A DNA stretch of 64,000 nt from Loxodes magnus (taxonomy: Eukaryota > Ciliophora > Karyorelictea > Loxodida > Loxodidae): NCBI GenBank assembly GCA_946699065.1, contig CAMPDV010002412.1:1-64000 (forward strand). Direction: 5' to 3'. Below, in pieces: positions 1 through 11,886 of the stretch (the stretch's first letter is position 1; the number at the start of each line of letters is the position of its first letter). The notes under the pieces are model-generated. The model was not told the DNA's origin, did not search any database, and was given only the letters and a program-made list of their open reading frames with translations. A program made the translations under genes and the position numbers.

Positions 1-200
1 AAACATACTACTTAAAACTGAAATTCTATCTTCTTTTCTTACTCTACTTCTTCACTTTTCTAAATACTTAATGCTTCTCAAAACATACTACTTAAAACTG
101 AAATTCTATCTTCTTTTCTTACTTTACTTCCTCACTTTTCTAAATACTTAATGCTTCTCAAAGCATACTACTTAAAACTGAAATTCTATCTTCTTTTCTT

Positions 201-722
201 ACTCTACTTCATCACTTTTCTAAATACTTAATACTTCTCAAAGCATACTACTTAAAACTGAAATACTATCTTCTTTTCTTACTCTACTTCTTCACTTTTC
301 TAAATACTTAATGCTTCTCAAAACATACTACTTAAAACTGAAATTCTATCTTCTTTTCTTACTCTACTTCTTCACTTTTCTAAATACTTAATGCTTCTCA
401 AAGCATACTACTTAAAACTGAAATTCTATCTTCTTTTCTTACTCTACTTCTTCACTTTTCTAAATACTTATTACTTCTCAAAGCATACTACTCAAAACTG
501 AAATTCAATCTTCTTTTCTTACTCTACTTCTTCACTTTTCTAAATACTTAATACTTCTCAAAGCATACTCCTTAAAACTGAAATTCTATCTTCTTTTCTT
601 ACTCTACTTCTTCACTTTTCTAAATACTTAATACTTCTCAAAGCATAATACTTAAAACTGAAATTCTATCTTCTTTTCTTACTTTACTTCTTCACTTTTC
701 TAAATACTTATTACTTCTCAAA
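201..722. repeat. Duplicated block, partner at 3656-4177
   Basis: About 6.5 monomers share the same order of markers with 3656-4177 (offset 3455 bp). Both begin with the rare ACTTCATCAC variant, followed by AAATACTATC, an AAAACAT unit, a CTCAAAACTG unit, a CATACTCCTT unit and a CATAATACTT unit. A few substitutions distinguish them, for example CAATC here against CTATC in the partner. The offset is 43 x 80 plus 15, which fits the net small indels between the copies. Confidence 0.75.
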
Positions 723-842
723 GCATAATACTCAAAACTGAATTTCTATCTTCTTTTCTTACTCTACTTCTTCACTTTTTTTAATACTTAATACTTCTCA
801 AAGCATACTACTTAAAACTGAAATTCTATCTTCTTTTCTTAC

Positions 843-858
843 TTTACTTCTTTACTTC
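843..858. repeat. 8-bp internal duplication, 88-bp monomer
   Basis: The octamer TTTACTTC is directly doubled here, lengthening the monomer to 88 bp. This is the first of eight such monomers seen, all in the left 24.2 kb. The site lies just before cassette A copy 1. Confidence 0.9.
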
Positions 859-914
859 TTCACTTTTCTAAATACTTATTACTTCTCAAAGCATACTCCT
901 TAAAACTGAAATTC

Positions 915-1153
915 TTTCTTATTTTCTTATCTTACTTCTTCACTTTTCAAAATACTCATTATTTCTCAAAGCATACTTATAAAACTGAAATTCTATCTTC
1001 TTTTCTTACTTTACTTCTTCACTTTTCTAAATACTTATTACTTCTCAAAGCATACTCCTTAAAACTGAAATTCTATATTCTTTTCTTACTTAACTTCTTC
1101 ACTTTTCTAAATACTTATTACTTCTCAAAGCATAATACTCAAAACTGAATTTC
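915..1153. repeat. Cassette A copy 1 (run of diverged monomers)
   Basis: Cassette A is an ordered run of unusual monomers. First comes TTATTTTCTTATCTT with CAAAATACTCATTATTT. Next is a 79-bp unit with ACTTATAAAACTG. Then follows CATACTCCTT with TATATTC and CTTAACTTC. Last is CATAATACTC with AACTGAATTTC. The same order recurs at 1721, 6519, 11887, 19266, 21833 and 38296, and in split form near 18136 and 18831. Shared order of several private variants means the copies descend from one block. No coding or transposon feature is seen in it. Confidence 0.85.
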
Positions 1154-1160
1154 TATCTTC

Positions 1161-1649
1161 TTTTCTTACTTTACTTTTTCACTTTTTTTAATACATAATA
1201 ATTCTCAAAGCATACTACTTAAAACTGAAATTCTATCTTCTTTTCTTACTCTACTTCTTCACTTTTCTAAATACTTAATGCTTCTCAAAGCATACTACTT
1301 AAAACTGAAATTCTATCTTCTTTTCTTACTCTACTTCATCACTTTTCTAAATACTTAATGCTTCTCAAAGCATACTACTTAAAACTGAAATTCTATCTTC
1401 TTTTCTTACTTTACTTCTTCACTTTTCTAAATACTTAATGCTTCTCAAAACATACTACTTAAAACTGAAATTCTATCTTCTTTTCTTACTCTACTTCTTC
1501 ACTTTTCTAAATACTTAATGCTTCTCAAAGCATACTACTTAAAACTGAAATTCTATCTTCTTTTCTTACTCTACTTCTTCACTTTTCTAAATACTTAATG
1601 CTTCTCAAAGCATACTACTTAAAACTGAAATTCTATCTTCTTTTCTTAC
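1161..1649. repeat. Near-canonical monomers between cassette A copies
   Basis: About six units, mostly CATACTACTT with TTAATGC, including one AAAACAT unit and one ACTTCATCAC unit. Nothing other than satellite is present. The first unit carries the rarer TTTAATACATAATAATT end that becomes common at 15-27 kb. Confidence 0.85.
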
Positions 1650-1665
1650 TCTACTTCTTTACTTC
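1650..1665. repeat. 8-bp internal duplication, 88-bp monomer
   Basis: TCTACTTC is followed directly by TTTACTTC, adding 8 bp. As at 843, it immediately precedes a cassette A copy, so the long monomer probably travels with the cassette. Confidence 0.88.
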
Positions 1666-1720
1666 TTCACTTTTCTAAATACTTATTACTTCTCAAAGCA
1701 TACTACTTAAGACTGAAATT

Positions 1721-1960
1721 CTATCTTATTTTCTTATCTTACTTCTTCACTTTTCAAAATACTCATTATTTCTCAAAGCATACTTATAAAACTGAAATTC
1801 TATCTTCTTTTCTTACTTTACTTCTTCACTTTTCTAAATACTTATTACTTCTCAAAGCATACTCCTTAAAACTGAAATTCTATATTCTTTTCTTACTTAA
1901 CTTCTTCACTTTTCTAAATACTTATTACTTCTCAAAGCATAATACTCAAAACTGAATTTC
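1721..1960. repeat. Cassette A copy 2
   Basis: Same marker order as copy 1: CTTATTTTCTTATCTT with TACTCATTATTT, the ACTTATAAAACTG unit, TATATTC with CTTAACTTC, then CATAATACTC with GAATTTC. It differs from copy 1 at the entry (TAAGACTG and CTATCTTATT). The two copies are about 0.8 kb apart. Confidence 0.85.
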
Positions 1961-2160
1961 TATCTTCTTTTCTTACTTGACTTCTTCACTTTTCTAAATA
2001 CTTATTACTTCTCAAAGCATAATACTTAAAACTGAAATTCTATCTTCTTTTCTTACTCTACTTCTTCACTTTTTTTAATACTTAATACTTCTCAAAGCAT
2101 ACTCCTTAAGACTGAAATTCTATCTTCTTTTCTTACTTTACTTCTTCACTTTTACAAAAT

Positions 2161-5100
2161 ACTTAATACTTCTCAAAACATAATACTTAAAAATGAAATT
2201 CTATCTTCTTTTCTTACTCTACTTCTTCACTTTTCTAAATACTTATTACTTCTCAAAACTTACTTCTTAAATCTGAAATTCTATCTTATTTTCTTACTCT
2301 ACTTCTTCACTTTTCTAAATACTTAATACTTCTCAAAGCATAATACTCAAAACTAAAATTCTATCTTCTTTTCTTACTCTACTTCTTCACTTTTCTAAAT
2401 ACTTAATACTTCTCAAAGCATACTCCTTAAAACTGAAATTCTATCTTCTTTTCTTACTCTACTTCTTCACTTTTCTAAATACTTAATACTTCTCAAAGCA
2501 TACTCCTTAAAACTGAAATTCTATCTTCTTTTCTTACTCTACTTCTTCACTTTTCTAAATACTTAATACTTCTCAAAGCATACTACTTAAAACTGAAATT
2601 CTATCTTCTTTTCTTACTCTACTTCTTCACTTTTCTAAATACTTATTACTTCTCAAAACTTACTTCTTAAATCTGAAATTCTATCTTCTTTTCTTACTCT
2701 ACTTCTTCACTTTTCTAAATACTTAATACTTCTCAAAGCATACTACTTAAAACTGAAATTCTATCTTCTTTTCTTACTCTACTTCATCACTTTTCTAAAT
2801 ACTTATTACTTCTCAAAGCATAATGCTTAAAACTGAAATTCTATCTTCTTTTCTTACTTTACTTCTTCACTTTTCTTAATACTTAATACTTCTCAAAACA
2901 TACTACTTAAAACTGAAATTCTATCTTCTTTTCTTACTTGACTTCTTCACTTTTCTTAATACTTAATGCTTCTCAAAGCATACTACTTAAAACTGAAATT
3001 CTATCTTCTTTTCTTACTCTACTTCTTCACTTTTCTAAATACTTATTACTTCTCAAAACATACTACTTAAAACTGAAATTCTATCTTCTTTTCTTACTCT
3101 ACTTCTTCACTTTTCTAAATACTTAATGCTTCTCAAAACATACTACTTAAAACTGAAATTCTATCTTCTTTTCTTACTTTACTTCTTCACTTTTCTAAAT
3201 ACTTAATGCTTCTCAAAGCATACTACTTAAAACTGAAATTCTATCTTCTTTTCTTACTCTACTTCATCACTTTTCTAAATACTTAATGCTTCTCAAAGCA
3301 TACTACTTAAAACTGAAATTCTATCTTCTTTTCTTACTCTACTTCTTCACTTTTCTAAATACTTAATGCTTCTCAAAACATACTACTTAAAACTGAAATT
3401 CTATCTTCTTTTCTTACTTGACTTCTTCACTTTTCTTAATACTTAATGCTTCTCAAAGCATACTACTTAAAACTGAAATTCTATCTTCTTTTCTTACTCT
3501 ACTTCTTCACTTTTCTAAATACTTATTACTTCTCAAAGCATACTACTTAAAACTGAAATTCTATCTTCTTTTCTTACTCTACTTCTTCACTTTTCTAAAT
3601 ACTTATTACTTCTCAAAACATACTACTTAAAACTGAAATTCTATCTTCTTTTCTTACTCTACTTCATCACTTTTCTAAATACTTAATACTTCTCAAAGCA
3701 TACTACTTAAAACTGAAATACTATCTTCTTTTCTTACTCTACTTCTTCACTTTTCTAAATACTTAATGCTTCTCAAAACATACTACTTAAAACTGAAATT
3801 CTATCTTCTTTTCTTACTCTACTTCTTCACTTTTCTAAATACTTAATGCTTCTCAAAGCATACTACTTAAAACTGAAATTCTATCTTCTTTTCTTACTCT
3901 ACTTCTTCACTTTTCTAAATACTTATTACTTCTCAAAGCATACTACTCAAAACTGAAATTCTATCTTCTTTTCTTACTCTACTTCTTCACTTTTCTAAAT
4001 ACTTAATACTTCTCAAAGCATACTCCTTAAAACTGAAATTCTATCTTCTTTTCTTACTCTACTTCTTCACTTTTCTAAATACTTAATACTTCTCAAAGCA
4101 TAATACTTAAAACTGAAATTCTATCTTCTTTTCTTACTTTACTTCTTCACTTTTCTAAATACTTATTACTTCTCAAAGCATAATACTCAAAACTGAAATT
4201 CTATCTTCTTTTCTTACTCTACTTCTTCACTTTTCTAAATACTTAATACTTCTCAAAGCATACTCCTTAAAACTGAAATTCTATCTTCTTTTCTTACTCT
4301 ACTTCTTCACTTTTCTAAATACTTAATACTTCTCAAAGCATACTACTTAAAACTGAAATTCTATCTTCTTTTCTTACTCTACTTCTTCACTTTTCTAAAT
4401 ACTTATTACTTCTCAAAGCATACTACTCAAAACTGAAATTCTATCTTCTTTTCTTACTCTACTTCTTCACTTTTCTAAATACTTAATACTTCTCAAAGCA
4501 TACTCCTTAAAACTGAAATTCTATCTTCTTTTCTTACTCTACTTCTTCACTTTTCTAAATACTTAATACTTCTCAAAGCATACTACTTAAAACTGAAATT
4601 CTATCTTCTTTTCTTACTCTACTTCTTCACTTTTCTAAATACTTATTACTTCTCAAAACATACTACTTAAAACTGAAATTCTATCTTCTTTTCTTACTCT
4701 ACTTCTTCACTTTTCTAAATACTTAATGCTTCTCAAAACATACTATTGAAAACTGAAATTCTATCTTCTTTTCTTACTCTACTTCTTCACTTTTCTAAAT
4801 ACTTATTACTTCTCAAAGCATACTACTCAAAACTGAAATTCTATCTTCTTTTCTTACTCTACTTCTTCACTTTTCTAAATACTTAATACTTCTCAAAGCA
4901 TACTCCTTAAAACTGAAATTCTATCTTCTTTTCTTACTCTACTTCTTCACTTTTCTAAATACTTAATACTTCTCAAAGCATAATACTTAAAACTGAAATT
5001 CTATCTTCTTTTCTTACTTTACTTCTACACTTTTCTAAATACTTATTACTTCTCAAAGCATAATGCTTAAAACTGAAATTCTATCTTCTTTTCTTACTCT

Positions 5101-5220
5101 ACTTCTTCACTTTTCTAAATACATAATACTTCTCAAAGCATACTCCTTAAAACTGAAATTCCATCTTCTTTTCTTACTCTACTTCTTCACTATTCAAAAT
5201 ACTTATTACTTCTCGAAGCA
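2161..5220. repeat. Indel-free stretch of 80-bp monomers
   Basis: Through this 3.06-kb stretch (about 38 units) every monomer is exactly 80 bp and only substitutions occur. The 3-monomer, 240-bp phase never shifts. It starts after an 81-bp unit (TTTTACAAAATAC near 2153) and ends at a 79-bp unit (ACTTATAAAACTG near 5221). The lack of indels suggests recent local amplification or efficient homogenisation. Confidence 0.85.
3656..4177. repeat. Duplicated block, partner at 201-722
   Basis: Carries the same ordered markers as 201-722: ACTTCATCAC, AAATACTATC, AAAACAT, CTCAAAACTG, CATACTCCTT and CATAATACTT, offset 3455 bp. It lies inside the indel-free stretch. Confidence 0.75.
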
Positions 5221-5351
5221 TACTTATAAAACTGAAATTCTATCTTATTTTCTTACTTTACTTCTTCACTTTTACAAAATACTTAATACTTCTCAAAGCA
5301 TACTACTTAAAACTGAAATTCTATCTTCTTTTCTTATCTTACTTCTTCACT
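4960..5351. repeat. Duplicated block, partner at 7196-7587
   Basis: About 390 bp repeated 2236 bp downstream with every rare marker in order. These are TTCTACACTTTTC, CATAATGCTT, AATACATAATAC, AAATTCCATC, CACTATTCAAAATAC with TCTCGAAGC, ACTTATAAAACTG with TTATTTTC, TTTTACAAAATAC, and CTTTTCTTATCTT. The copies diverge at both edges. Confidence 0.85.
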
Positions 5352-6250
5352 TTTCAAAATACTTAATACTTCTCAAAGCATACTTATAAAACTGAAATTC
5401 TATCTTCTTTTCTTACTTTACTTCTTCACTTTTCTAAATACTTATTACTTCTCAAAACTTACTTCTTAAAACTGAAATTCTATCTTCTTTTCTTACTTTA
5501 CTTCTTCACTTTTCTAAATACTTAATACTTCTCAAAGCATAATACTTAAAACTGAAATTCTATCTTCTTTTCTTACTTGACTTCTTCACTTTTCTTAATA
5601 CTTATTACTTCTCAAAACATACTACTTAAAACTGAAATTCTATCTTCTTTTCTTACTCTACTTCTTCACTTTTCTATATACTTAATGCTTCTCAAAGCAT
5701 ACTTCTTAAAACTGAAATTCTATCTTCTTTTCTTACTTGACTTCCTCACTTTTCTTAATACTTATTACTTCTCAAAGCATACTCCTTAAAACTGAAATTC
5801 TATCTTCTTTTCTTACTCTACTTCTTCACTTTTCTTAATACTTATTACTTCTCAAAGCATACTACTCAAAACTGAAATTCTATCTTCTTTTCTTACTCTA
5901 CTTCTTCACTTTTCTAAATACTTAATGCTTCTCAAAGCATACTCCTTAATCTGAAATTCTATCTTCTTTTCTTACTCTACTTCTTCACTTTACTAAATAT
6001 TTAATACTTCTCAAAACATAACAATAAAACTGAAATTCTTTCTTCTTTTCTTACTTTACTTCTTCACTTTTCTAAATACTTAATGCTTCTCAAAACATAT
6101 CTCATTAAAACTGAAATTCTATCTTCTTTTCTTACTTTACTTCTTCACTTTTCTAAATACTTAATACTTCTCAAAGCATACTACTCAAAACTGAAATTCT
6201 ATCTTCTTTTCTTACTCTACTTCTTCACTTTTCTAAATACTTAATACTTC
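5021..6250. repeat. Block L copy 1 (about 1.2 kb, dispersed)
   Basis: Block L is a long ordered set of variants. It runs from TTCTACAC through CACTATTC with TCTCGAAGC and ACTTATAAAACTG to AAAACTTACTTCTT. It continues with TACTTGACTTCTTC, AAAACAT, CATACTTCTT, TACTTGACTTCCTC and CATACTCCTTAATCTG, and ends with CATATCTCATT and CTCAAAACTG. The same order recurs at 26824-27950. Sub-parts recur at 27.97-28.85, 32.2-33.1, 37.1-37.8, 47.5 and 50.3 kb. The part at 5991 (TTTACTAAATATTTAA, then AAAACATAACAAT) is shared only with 37527. Confidence 0.8.
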
Positions 6251-6279
6251 TCAAAGCATACTACTTAAAACTGAAATAC

Positions 6280-6465
6280 TATCTTCTTTTCTTACTCTAC
6301 TTCTTCACTTTTCTAAATACTTATTACTTCTCGAAACATACTACTTAAAACTGAAATTCTTTCTTATTTTCTTATCTTACTTCTTCACTTTTCAAAATAC
6401 TCATTATTTCTCAAAGCATTCTTATAAAACTAAAATTCTATCTTCTTTTCTTACTCTACTTCTTC
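6280..6465. repeat. Block shared with 35985-36170
   Basis: Three private changes occur together: TCTCGAAACAT at 6329, TACTCATTATTT, and GCATTCTTATAAAACTAAAA. The same trio is at 35985-36170 (offset 29,705 bp). Partial relatives beginning TCTCGAAACAT are at about 42729 and 51426 but have different right halves. Confidence 0.8.
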
Positions 6466-6518
6466 ACTTTTCTTAATACTTAATACTTCTCAAAGCATAC
6501 TACTTAAGACTGAAATTC

Positions 6519-6757
6519 TATCTTATTTTCTTATCTTACTTCTTCACTTTTCAAAATACTCATTATTTCTCAAAGCATACTTATAAAACTGAAATTCTAT
6601 CTTCTTTTCTTACTTTACTTCTTCACTTTTCTAAATACTTATTACTTCTCAAAGCATACTCCTTAAAACTGAAATTCTATATTCTTTTCTTACTTAACTT
6701 CTTCACTTTTCTAAATACTTATTACTTCTCAAAGCATAATACTCAAAACTGAATTTC
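6519..6757. repeat. Cassette A copy 3
   Basis: Marker order is as in copy 2, entered through a TAAGACTG unit. Here the entry monomer is not the 88-bp form, so the octamer duplication and the cassette are separable. Confidence 0.85.
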
Positions 6758-7195
6758 TATCTTCTTTTCTTACTCTACTTCTTCACTTTTCTAAATACTT
6801 ATTACTTCTCAAAGCATAATGCTTAAAACTCAATCTCTATCTTCTTTTCTTACTTTACTTCTTCACTTTTCTTAATACTTAATACTTCTCAAAGCATACT
6901 ACTTAAAACTAAAATTCTATCTTCTTTTCTTACTCTACTTCTTCACTTTTCTAAATACTTAATGCTTCTCAAAGCATACTACTTAAAACTGAAATTCTAT
7001 CTTCTTTTCTTACTCTACTTCTTCACTTTTCTAAATACTTATTACTTCTCAAAGCATACTACTCAAAACTGAAATTCTATCTTCTTTTCTTACTCTACTT
7101 CTTCACTTTTCTAAATACTTAATACTTCTCAAAGCATAATACTTAAAACTGAAATTCTATCTTCTTTTCTTACTTTACTTCTTCACTTTTCTAAA

Positions 7196-7587
7196 TACTT
7201 AATACTTCTCAAAGCATAATACTTAAAACTGAAATTCTATCTTCTTTTCTTACTTTACTTCTACACTTTTCTAAATACTTATTACTTCTCAAAGCATAAT
7301 GCTTAAAACTGAAATTCTATCTTCTTTTCTTACTCTACTTCTTCACTTTTCTAAATACATAATACTTCTCAAAGCATACTCCTTAAAACTGAAATTCCAT
7401 CTTCTTTTCTTACTCTACTTCTTCACTATTCAAAATACTTATTACTTCTCGAAGCATACTTATAAAACTGAAATTCTATCTTATTTTCTTACTTTACTTC
7501 TTCACTTTTACAAAATACTTAATACTTCTCAAAGCATACTACTTAAAACTGAAATTCTATCTTCTTTTCTTATCTTACTTCTTCACT
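7196..7587. repeat. Duplicated block, partner at 4960-5351
   Basis: Second copy of the 390-bp segment, offset 2236 bp, with the same ordered rare markers. The right edge differs: CACTTATCTTAATAC here against CACTTTTCAAAATAC in the partner. Confidence 0.85.
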
Positions 7588-9333
7588 TATCTTAATACTT
7601 AATACTTCTCAAAGCATACTACTTAAAACTGAAATTCTATCTTCTTTTCTTACTCTACTTCTTCACTTTTCTTAATACTTAATACTTCTCAAAGCATACT
7701 ACTTAAGACTGAAATTCTATCTTCTTTTCTTACTCTACTTCTTCACTTTTCTAAATACTTAATACTTCTCAAAGCATACTACTTAAAACTGAAATTCTAT
7801 CTTCTTTTCTTACTTTACTTCTTCACTTTTCTTAATACTTAATACTTCTCAAAGCATACTACTCAAAACTGAAATTCTATCTTCTTTTCTTACTTTACTT
7901 CTACACTTTTCTTAATACTTAATACTTCTCAAAACATAATACTTAAAACTGAAATTCTATCTTCTTTTCTTACTCTACTTCTTCACTTTTCTAAATACTT
8001 ATTACTTCTCAAAGCATAATGCTTAAAACTCAATCTCTATCTTCTTTTCTTACTTTACTTCTTCACTTTTCTTAATACTTAATACTTCTCAAAGCATACT
8101 CCTTAAAACTGAAATTCTATCTTCTTTTCTTACTCTACTTCTTCACTTTTCTAAATACTTAATACTTCTCAAAGCATACTACTTAAGACTGAAATTCTAT
8201 CTTCTTTTCTTACTCTACTTCTTCACTTTTCTAAATACTTAATACTTCTCAAAGCTTAATACTTAAAACTGAAATTCTATCTTCTTTTCTTACTCTACTT
8301 CTTCACTTTTCTAAATACTTAATACTTCTCAAAGCATACTACTTAAAACTGAAATTCTATCTTCTTTTCTTACTTTACTTCTTCACTTTTCTAAATACTT
8401 AATACTTCTCAAAGCATACTACTTAAAACTGAAATTCTATCTTCTTTTCTTACTCTACTTCTTCACTTTTCTAAATACTTAATACTTCTCAAAGCATACT
8501 ACTTAAAACTGAAAATCTATCTTCTTTTCTTACTCTACTTCTTCACTTATCTTAATACTTAATACTTCTCAAAGCATACTACTCAAAACTGAAATTCTAT
8601 CTTCTTTTCTTACTCTACTTCTTCACTTTTCTAAATACTTAATACTTCTCAAAGCATACTCCTTAAAACTGAAATTCTATCTTCTTTTCTTACTCTACTT
8701 CTTCACTTTTCTAAATACTTAATACTTCTCAAAGCATACTACTTGAAACTGAAATTCTATCTTCTTTTCTTACTCTACTTCTTCACTTTTCTAAATACTT
8801 AATACTTCTCAAAGCATACTACTTAAAACTGAAATTCTATCTTCTTTTCTTACTTTACTTCTTCACTTTTCTTAATACTTAATACTTCTCAAAGCATACT
8901 ACTTAAAACTGAAATTCTATCTTCTTTTCTTACTCTACTTCTTCACTTTTCTAAATACTTAATACTTCTCAAAGCATACTACTTAAAACTGAAAATCTAT
9001 CTTCTTTTCTTACTCTACTTCTTCACTTATCTTAATACTTATTACTTCTCAAAGCATACTACTCAAAACTGAAATTCTATCTTCGTTTCTTACTCTACTT
9101 CTTCACTTTTCTAAATACTTAATACTTCTCAAAGCATACTACTTAAAACTGAAATTCAATCTTCTTTTCTTACTTTACTTCTTCACTTTTCTAAATACTT
9201 AATACTTCTCAAAGCATACTACTTAAAACTGAAATTCAATCTTCTTTTCTTACTCTACTTCTTCACTTTTTTTAATACTTATTACTTCTCAAAGCATACT
9301 ACTTAAAACTGAAATTCTATCTTCTTTTCTTAC

Positions 9334-9349
9334 TCTACTTCTTTACTTC
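9334..9349. repeat. 8-bp internal duplication, 88-bp monomer
   Basis: TCTACTTC followed by TTTACTTC. It is the only 88-bp unit between 2 and 18 kb, and it is not next to a cassette A copy. Confidence 0.88.
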
Positions 9350-10339
9350 TTCACTTTTCTAAATACTTAATACTTCTCAAAGCATAATACTTAAAACTGA
9401 AATTCAATCTTCTTTTCTTACTTTACTTCTTCACTTTTCTAAATACTTAATACTTCTCAAAGCTTAATACTTAAGACTGAAATTCTATCTTCTTTTCTTA
9501 CTTTACTTCTTCACTTTTCTAAATACTTAATACTTCTCAAAGCATAATACTTAAAACTGAAATTCTATCTTCTTTTCTTACTCTACTTCTTCACTTTTCT
9601 AAATACTTAATACTTCTCAAAGCATACTCCTTAAAACTGAAATTCTATCTTCTTTTCTTACTCTACTTCTTCACTTTTCTAAATACTTAATACTTCTCAA
9701 AGCATACTACTTAAAACTGAAATTCTATCTTCTTTTCTTACTCTACTTCTTCACTTTTCTAAATACTTATTACTTCTCAAAACTTACTTCTTAAATCTGA
9801 AATTCTATCTTCTCTTCTTACTCTACTTCTTCACTTTTCTAAATACTTAATACTTCTCAAAGCATACTACTTAAAACTGAAATTCTATCTTCTTTTCTTA
9901 CTTTACTTCTTCACTTTTCTAAATACTTATTACTTCTCAAAGCATACTACTTAAGACTGAAATTCTATCTTCTTTTCTTACTCTACTTCTTCACTTTTCT
10001 AAATACTTATTACTTTCAAAGCATACTACTTAAGACTGAAATTCTATCTTCTTTTCTTACTTTACTTCTTCACTTTTCTAAATACTTAATACTTCTCAAA
10101 GCATAATACTTAAAACTGAAATTCTATCTTCTTTTCTTACTCTACTTCTTCACTTTTCTAAATACTTATTACTTCTCAAAGCATAATACTTAAAACTGAA
10201 ATTCTATCTTCTTTTCTTACTCTACTTCTTCACTTTTCTAAATACTTATTACTTCTCAAAGCATACTACTCAAAACTGAAATTCTATCTTCTTTTCTTAC
10301 TTTACTTCTTCACTTTTACAAAATACTTAATACTTCTCA

Positions 10340-10579
10340 ATGCATACTACTTAAAACTGAAATTCAATCTTCTTTTCTTACTTTACTTCTTCACTTTTCT
10401 AAATACTTAATACTTCTCAAAGCATACTACTTAAAACTGAAATTCAATCTTCTTTTCTTACTCTACTTCTTCACTTTTCTAAATACTTATTACTTCTCAA
10501 AGCATACTACTCAAAACTGAAATTCTATCTTCGTTTCTTACTCTACTTCTTCACTTTTCTAAATACTTAATACTTCTCA
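10340..10579. repeat. Three-monomer unit, 240 bp
   Basis: Order: ATGCAT with ATTCAATC, then ATTCAATC with TTATTAC, then CTCAAAACTG with CTTCGTTTC. The same three-monomer order begins the next block at 10580, so TCGTTTCTTA occurs at 10531 and 10771, exactly 240 bp apart. Confidence 0.8.
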
Positions 10580-11220
10580 ATGCATACTACTTAAAACTGA
10601 AATTCAATCTTCTTTTCTTACTTTACTTCTTCACTTATCTTAATACTTATTACTTCTCAAAGCATACTACTTAAAACTGAAATTCAATCTTCTTTTCTTA
10701 CTCTACTTCTTCACTTTTCTAAATACTTATTACTTCTCAAAGCATACTACTCAAAACTGAAATTCTATCTTCGTTTCTTACTCTACTTCTTCACTTTTCT
10801 AAATACTTAATACTTCTCAAAGCATAATACTTAAAACTGAAATTCAATCTTCTTTTCTTACTTTACTTCTTCACTTTTCTAAATACTTAATACTTCTCAA
10901 AGCTTAATACTTAAAACTGAAATTCTATCTTCTTTTCTTACTTTACTTCTTCACTTTTCTAAATACTTAATACTTCTCAAAGCATAATACTTAAAACTGA
11001 AATTCTATCTTCTTTTCTTACTCTACTTCTTCACTTTTCTAAATACTTATTACTTCTCAAAGCATAATACTTAAAACTGAAATTCTATCTTCTTTTCTTA
11101 CTCTACTTCTTCACTTTTTTTAATACTTAATACTTCTCAAAGCATACTCCTTAAAACTGAAATTCTATCTTCTTTTCTTACTTTACTTCTTCACTTTTAC
11201 AAAATACTTAATACTTCTCA
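10580..11220. repeat. 8-monomer higher-order repeat, copy 1 (641 bp)
   Basis: Eight units in order: ATGCAT with ATTCAATC; ATTCAATC; CTTCGTTTC; CATAATACTT with ATTCAATC; AAAGCTTAATAC; CATAATACTT; CATAATACTT with TTTTTTAATAC; CATACTCCTT with TTTTACAAAATAC. The last unit is 81 bp, giving 641. The next copy starts at 11221 and a third copy begins at 11862, where it is cut off by cassette A. Confidence 0.85.
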
Positions 11221-11861
11221 ATGCATACTACTTAAAACTGAAATTCAATCTTCTTTTCTTACTTTACTTCTTCACTTTTCTAAATACTTAATACTTCTCA
11301 AAACATACTACTTAAAACTGAAATTCTATCTTCTTTTCTTACTCTACTTCTTCACTTTTCTAAATACTTATTACTTCTCAAAGCATACTACTCAAAACTG
11401 AAATTCTATCTTCGTTTCTTACTCTACTTCTTCACTTTTCTAAATACTTAATACTTCTCAAAGCATAATACTTAAAACTGAAATTCAATCTTCTTTTCTT
11501 ACTTTACTTCTTCACTTTTCTAAATACTTAATACTTCTCAAAGCTTAATACTTAAAACTGAAATTCTATCTTCTTTTCTTACTTTACTTCTTCACTTTTC
11601 TAAATACTTAATACTTCTCAAAGCATAATACTTAAAACTGAAATTCTATCTTCTTTTCTTACTCTACTTCTTCACTTTTCTAAATACTTATTACTTCTCA
11701 AAGCATAATACTTAAAACTGAAATTCTATCTTCTTTTCTTACTCTACTTCTTCACTTTTCTAAATACTTATTACTTCTCAAAGCATACTCCTTAAAACTG
11801 AAATTCTATCTTCTTTTCTTACTTTACTTCTTCACTTTTACAAAATACTTAATACTTCTCA
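11221..11861. repeat. 8-monomer higher-order repeat, copy 2 (641 bp)
   Basis: Tandem copy of 10580-11220 with identical length and marker order. Differences include an AAAACAT unit in place of AAAGCAT in the second monomer, loss of ATTCAATC there, and TTCTAAATAC in place of TTTTTTAATAC in the seventh. Confidence 0.85.
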
Positions 11862-11886
11862 ATGCATACTACTTAAGACTGAAATT

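Larger units (their letters stand above)
6758..10339. repeat. Near-canonical monomers, 6.8-10.3 kb
   Basis: About 45 units dominated by CATACTACTT and TTAATAC. They include the 7196-7587 duplicate and an 88-bp unit at 9334. Two similar runs at about 8340-8580 and 8820-9060, spaced 480 bp (6 monomers), both contain AACTGAAAATC and CACTTATCTTAATAC. A 1-bp loss sits at about 10013 (ACTTTCAAAGC). No non-satellite sequence is present. Confidence 0.8.

Noticed and set aside
915..1153. Cassette A as a mobile element
   Set aside because: It has no terminal inverted repeats, target-site duplications, reading frames or unrelated sequence; it consists of diverged satellite monomers in register with the array.
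2938..3126. Short + strand open reading frames of 62-72 codons starting at TTG (also near 3418, 5577, 13583, 14943, 16063, 17583, 21278, 23605, 27379, 28178, 32410, 39423, 50513 and others)
   Set aside because: The start is the TTG of the TACTTGACTTC variant, usually where TTCTAAATAC has become TTCTTAATAC, which removes an in-frame TAA. Because 80 is not a multiple of 3, one frame runs through the repeat in all three phases and meets a TAA again at monomer position 70 or 14. The products are Leu/Phe/Ser/Lys-rich repeats. No ribosome binding site, codon bias or frame conservation is seen.
5063..5389. Open reading frame of 108 codons with an ATG start, and its 98-codon twin at 7299-7595
   Set aside because: The ATG is the CATAATGCTT variant. 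The extra length comes from neighbouring 79- and 81-bp units and the CACTATTC unit, which shift phase past stops. The twin exists because 4960-5351 is duplicated at 7196-7587, not because a gene is conserved.
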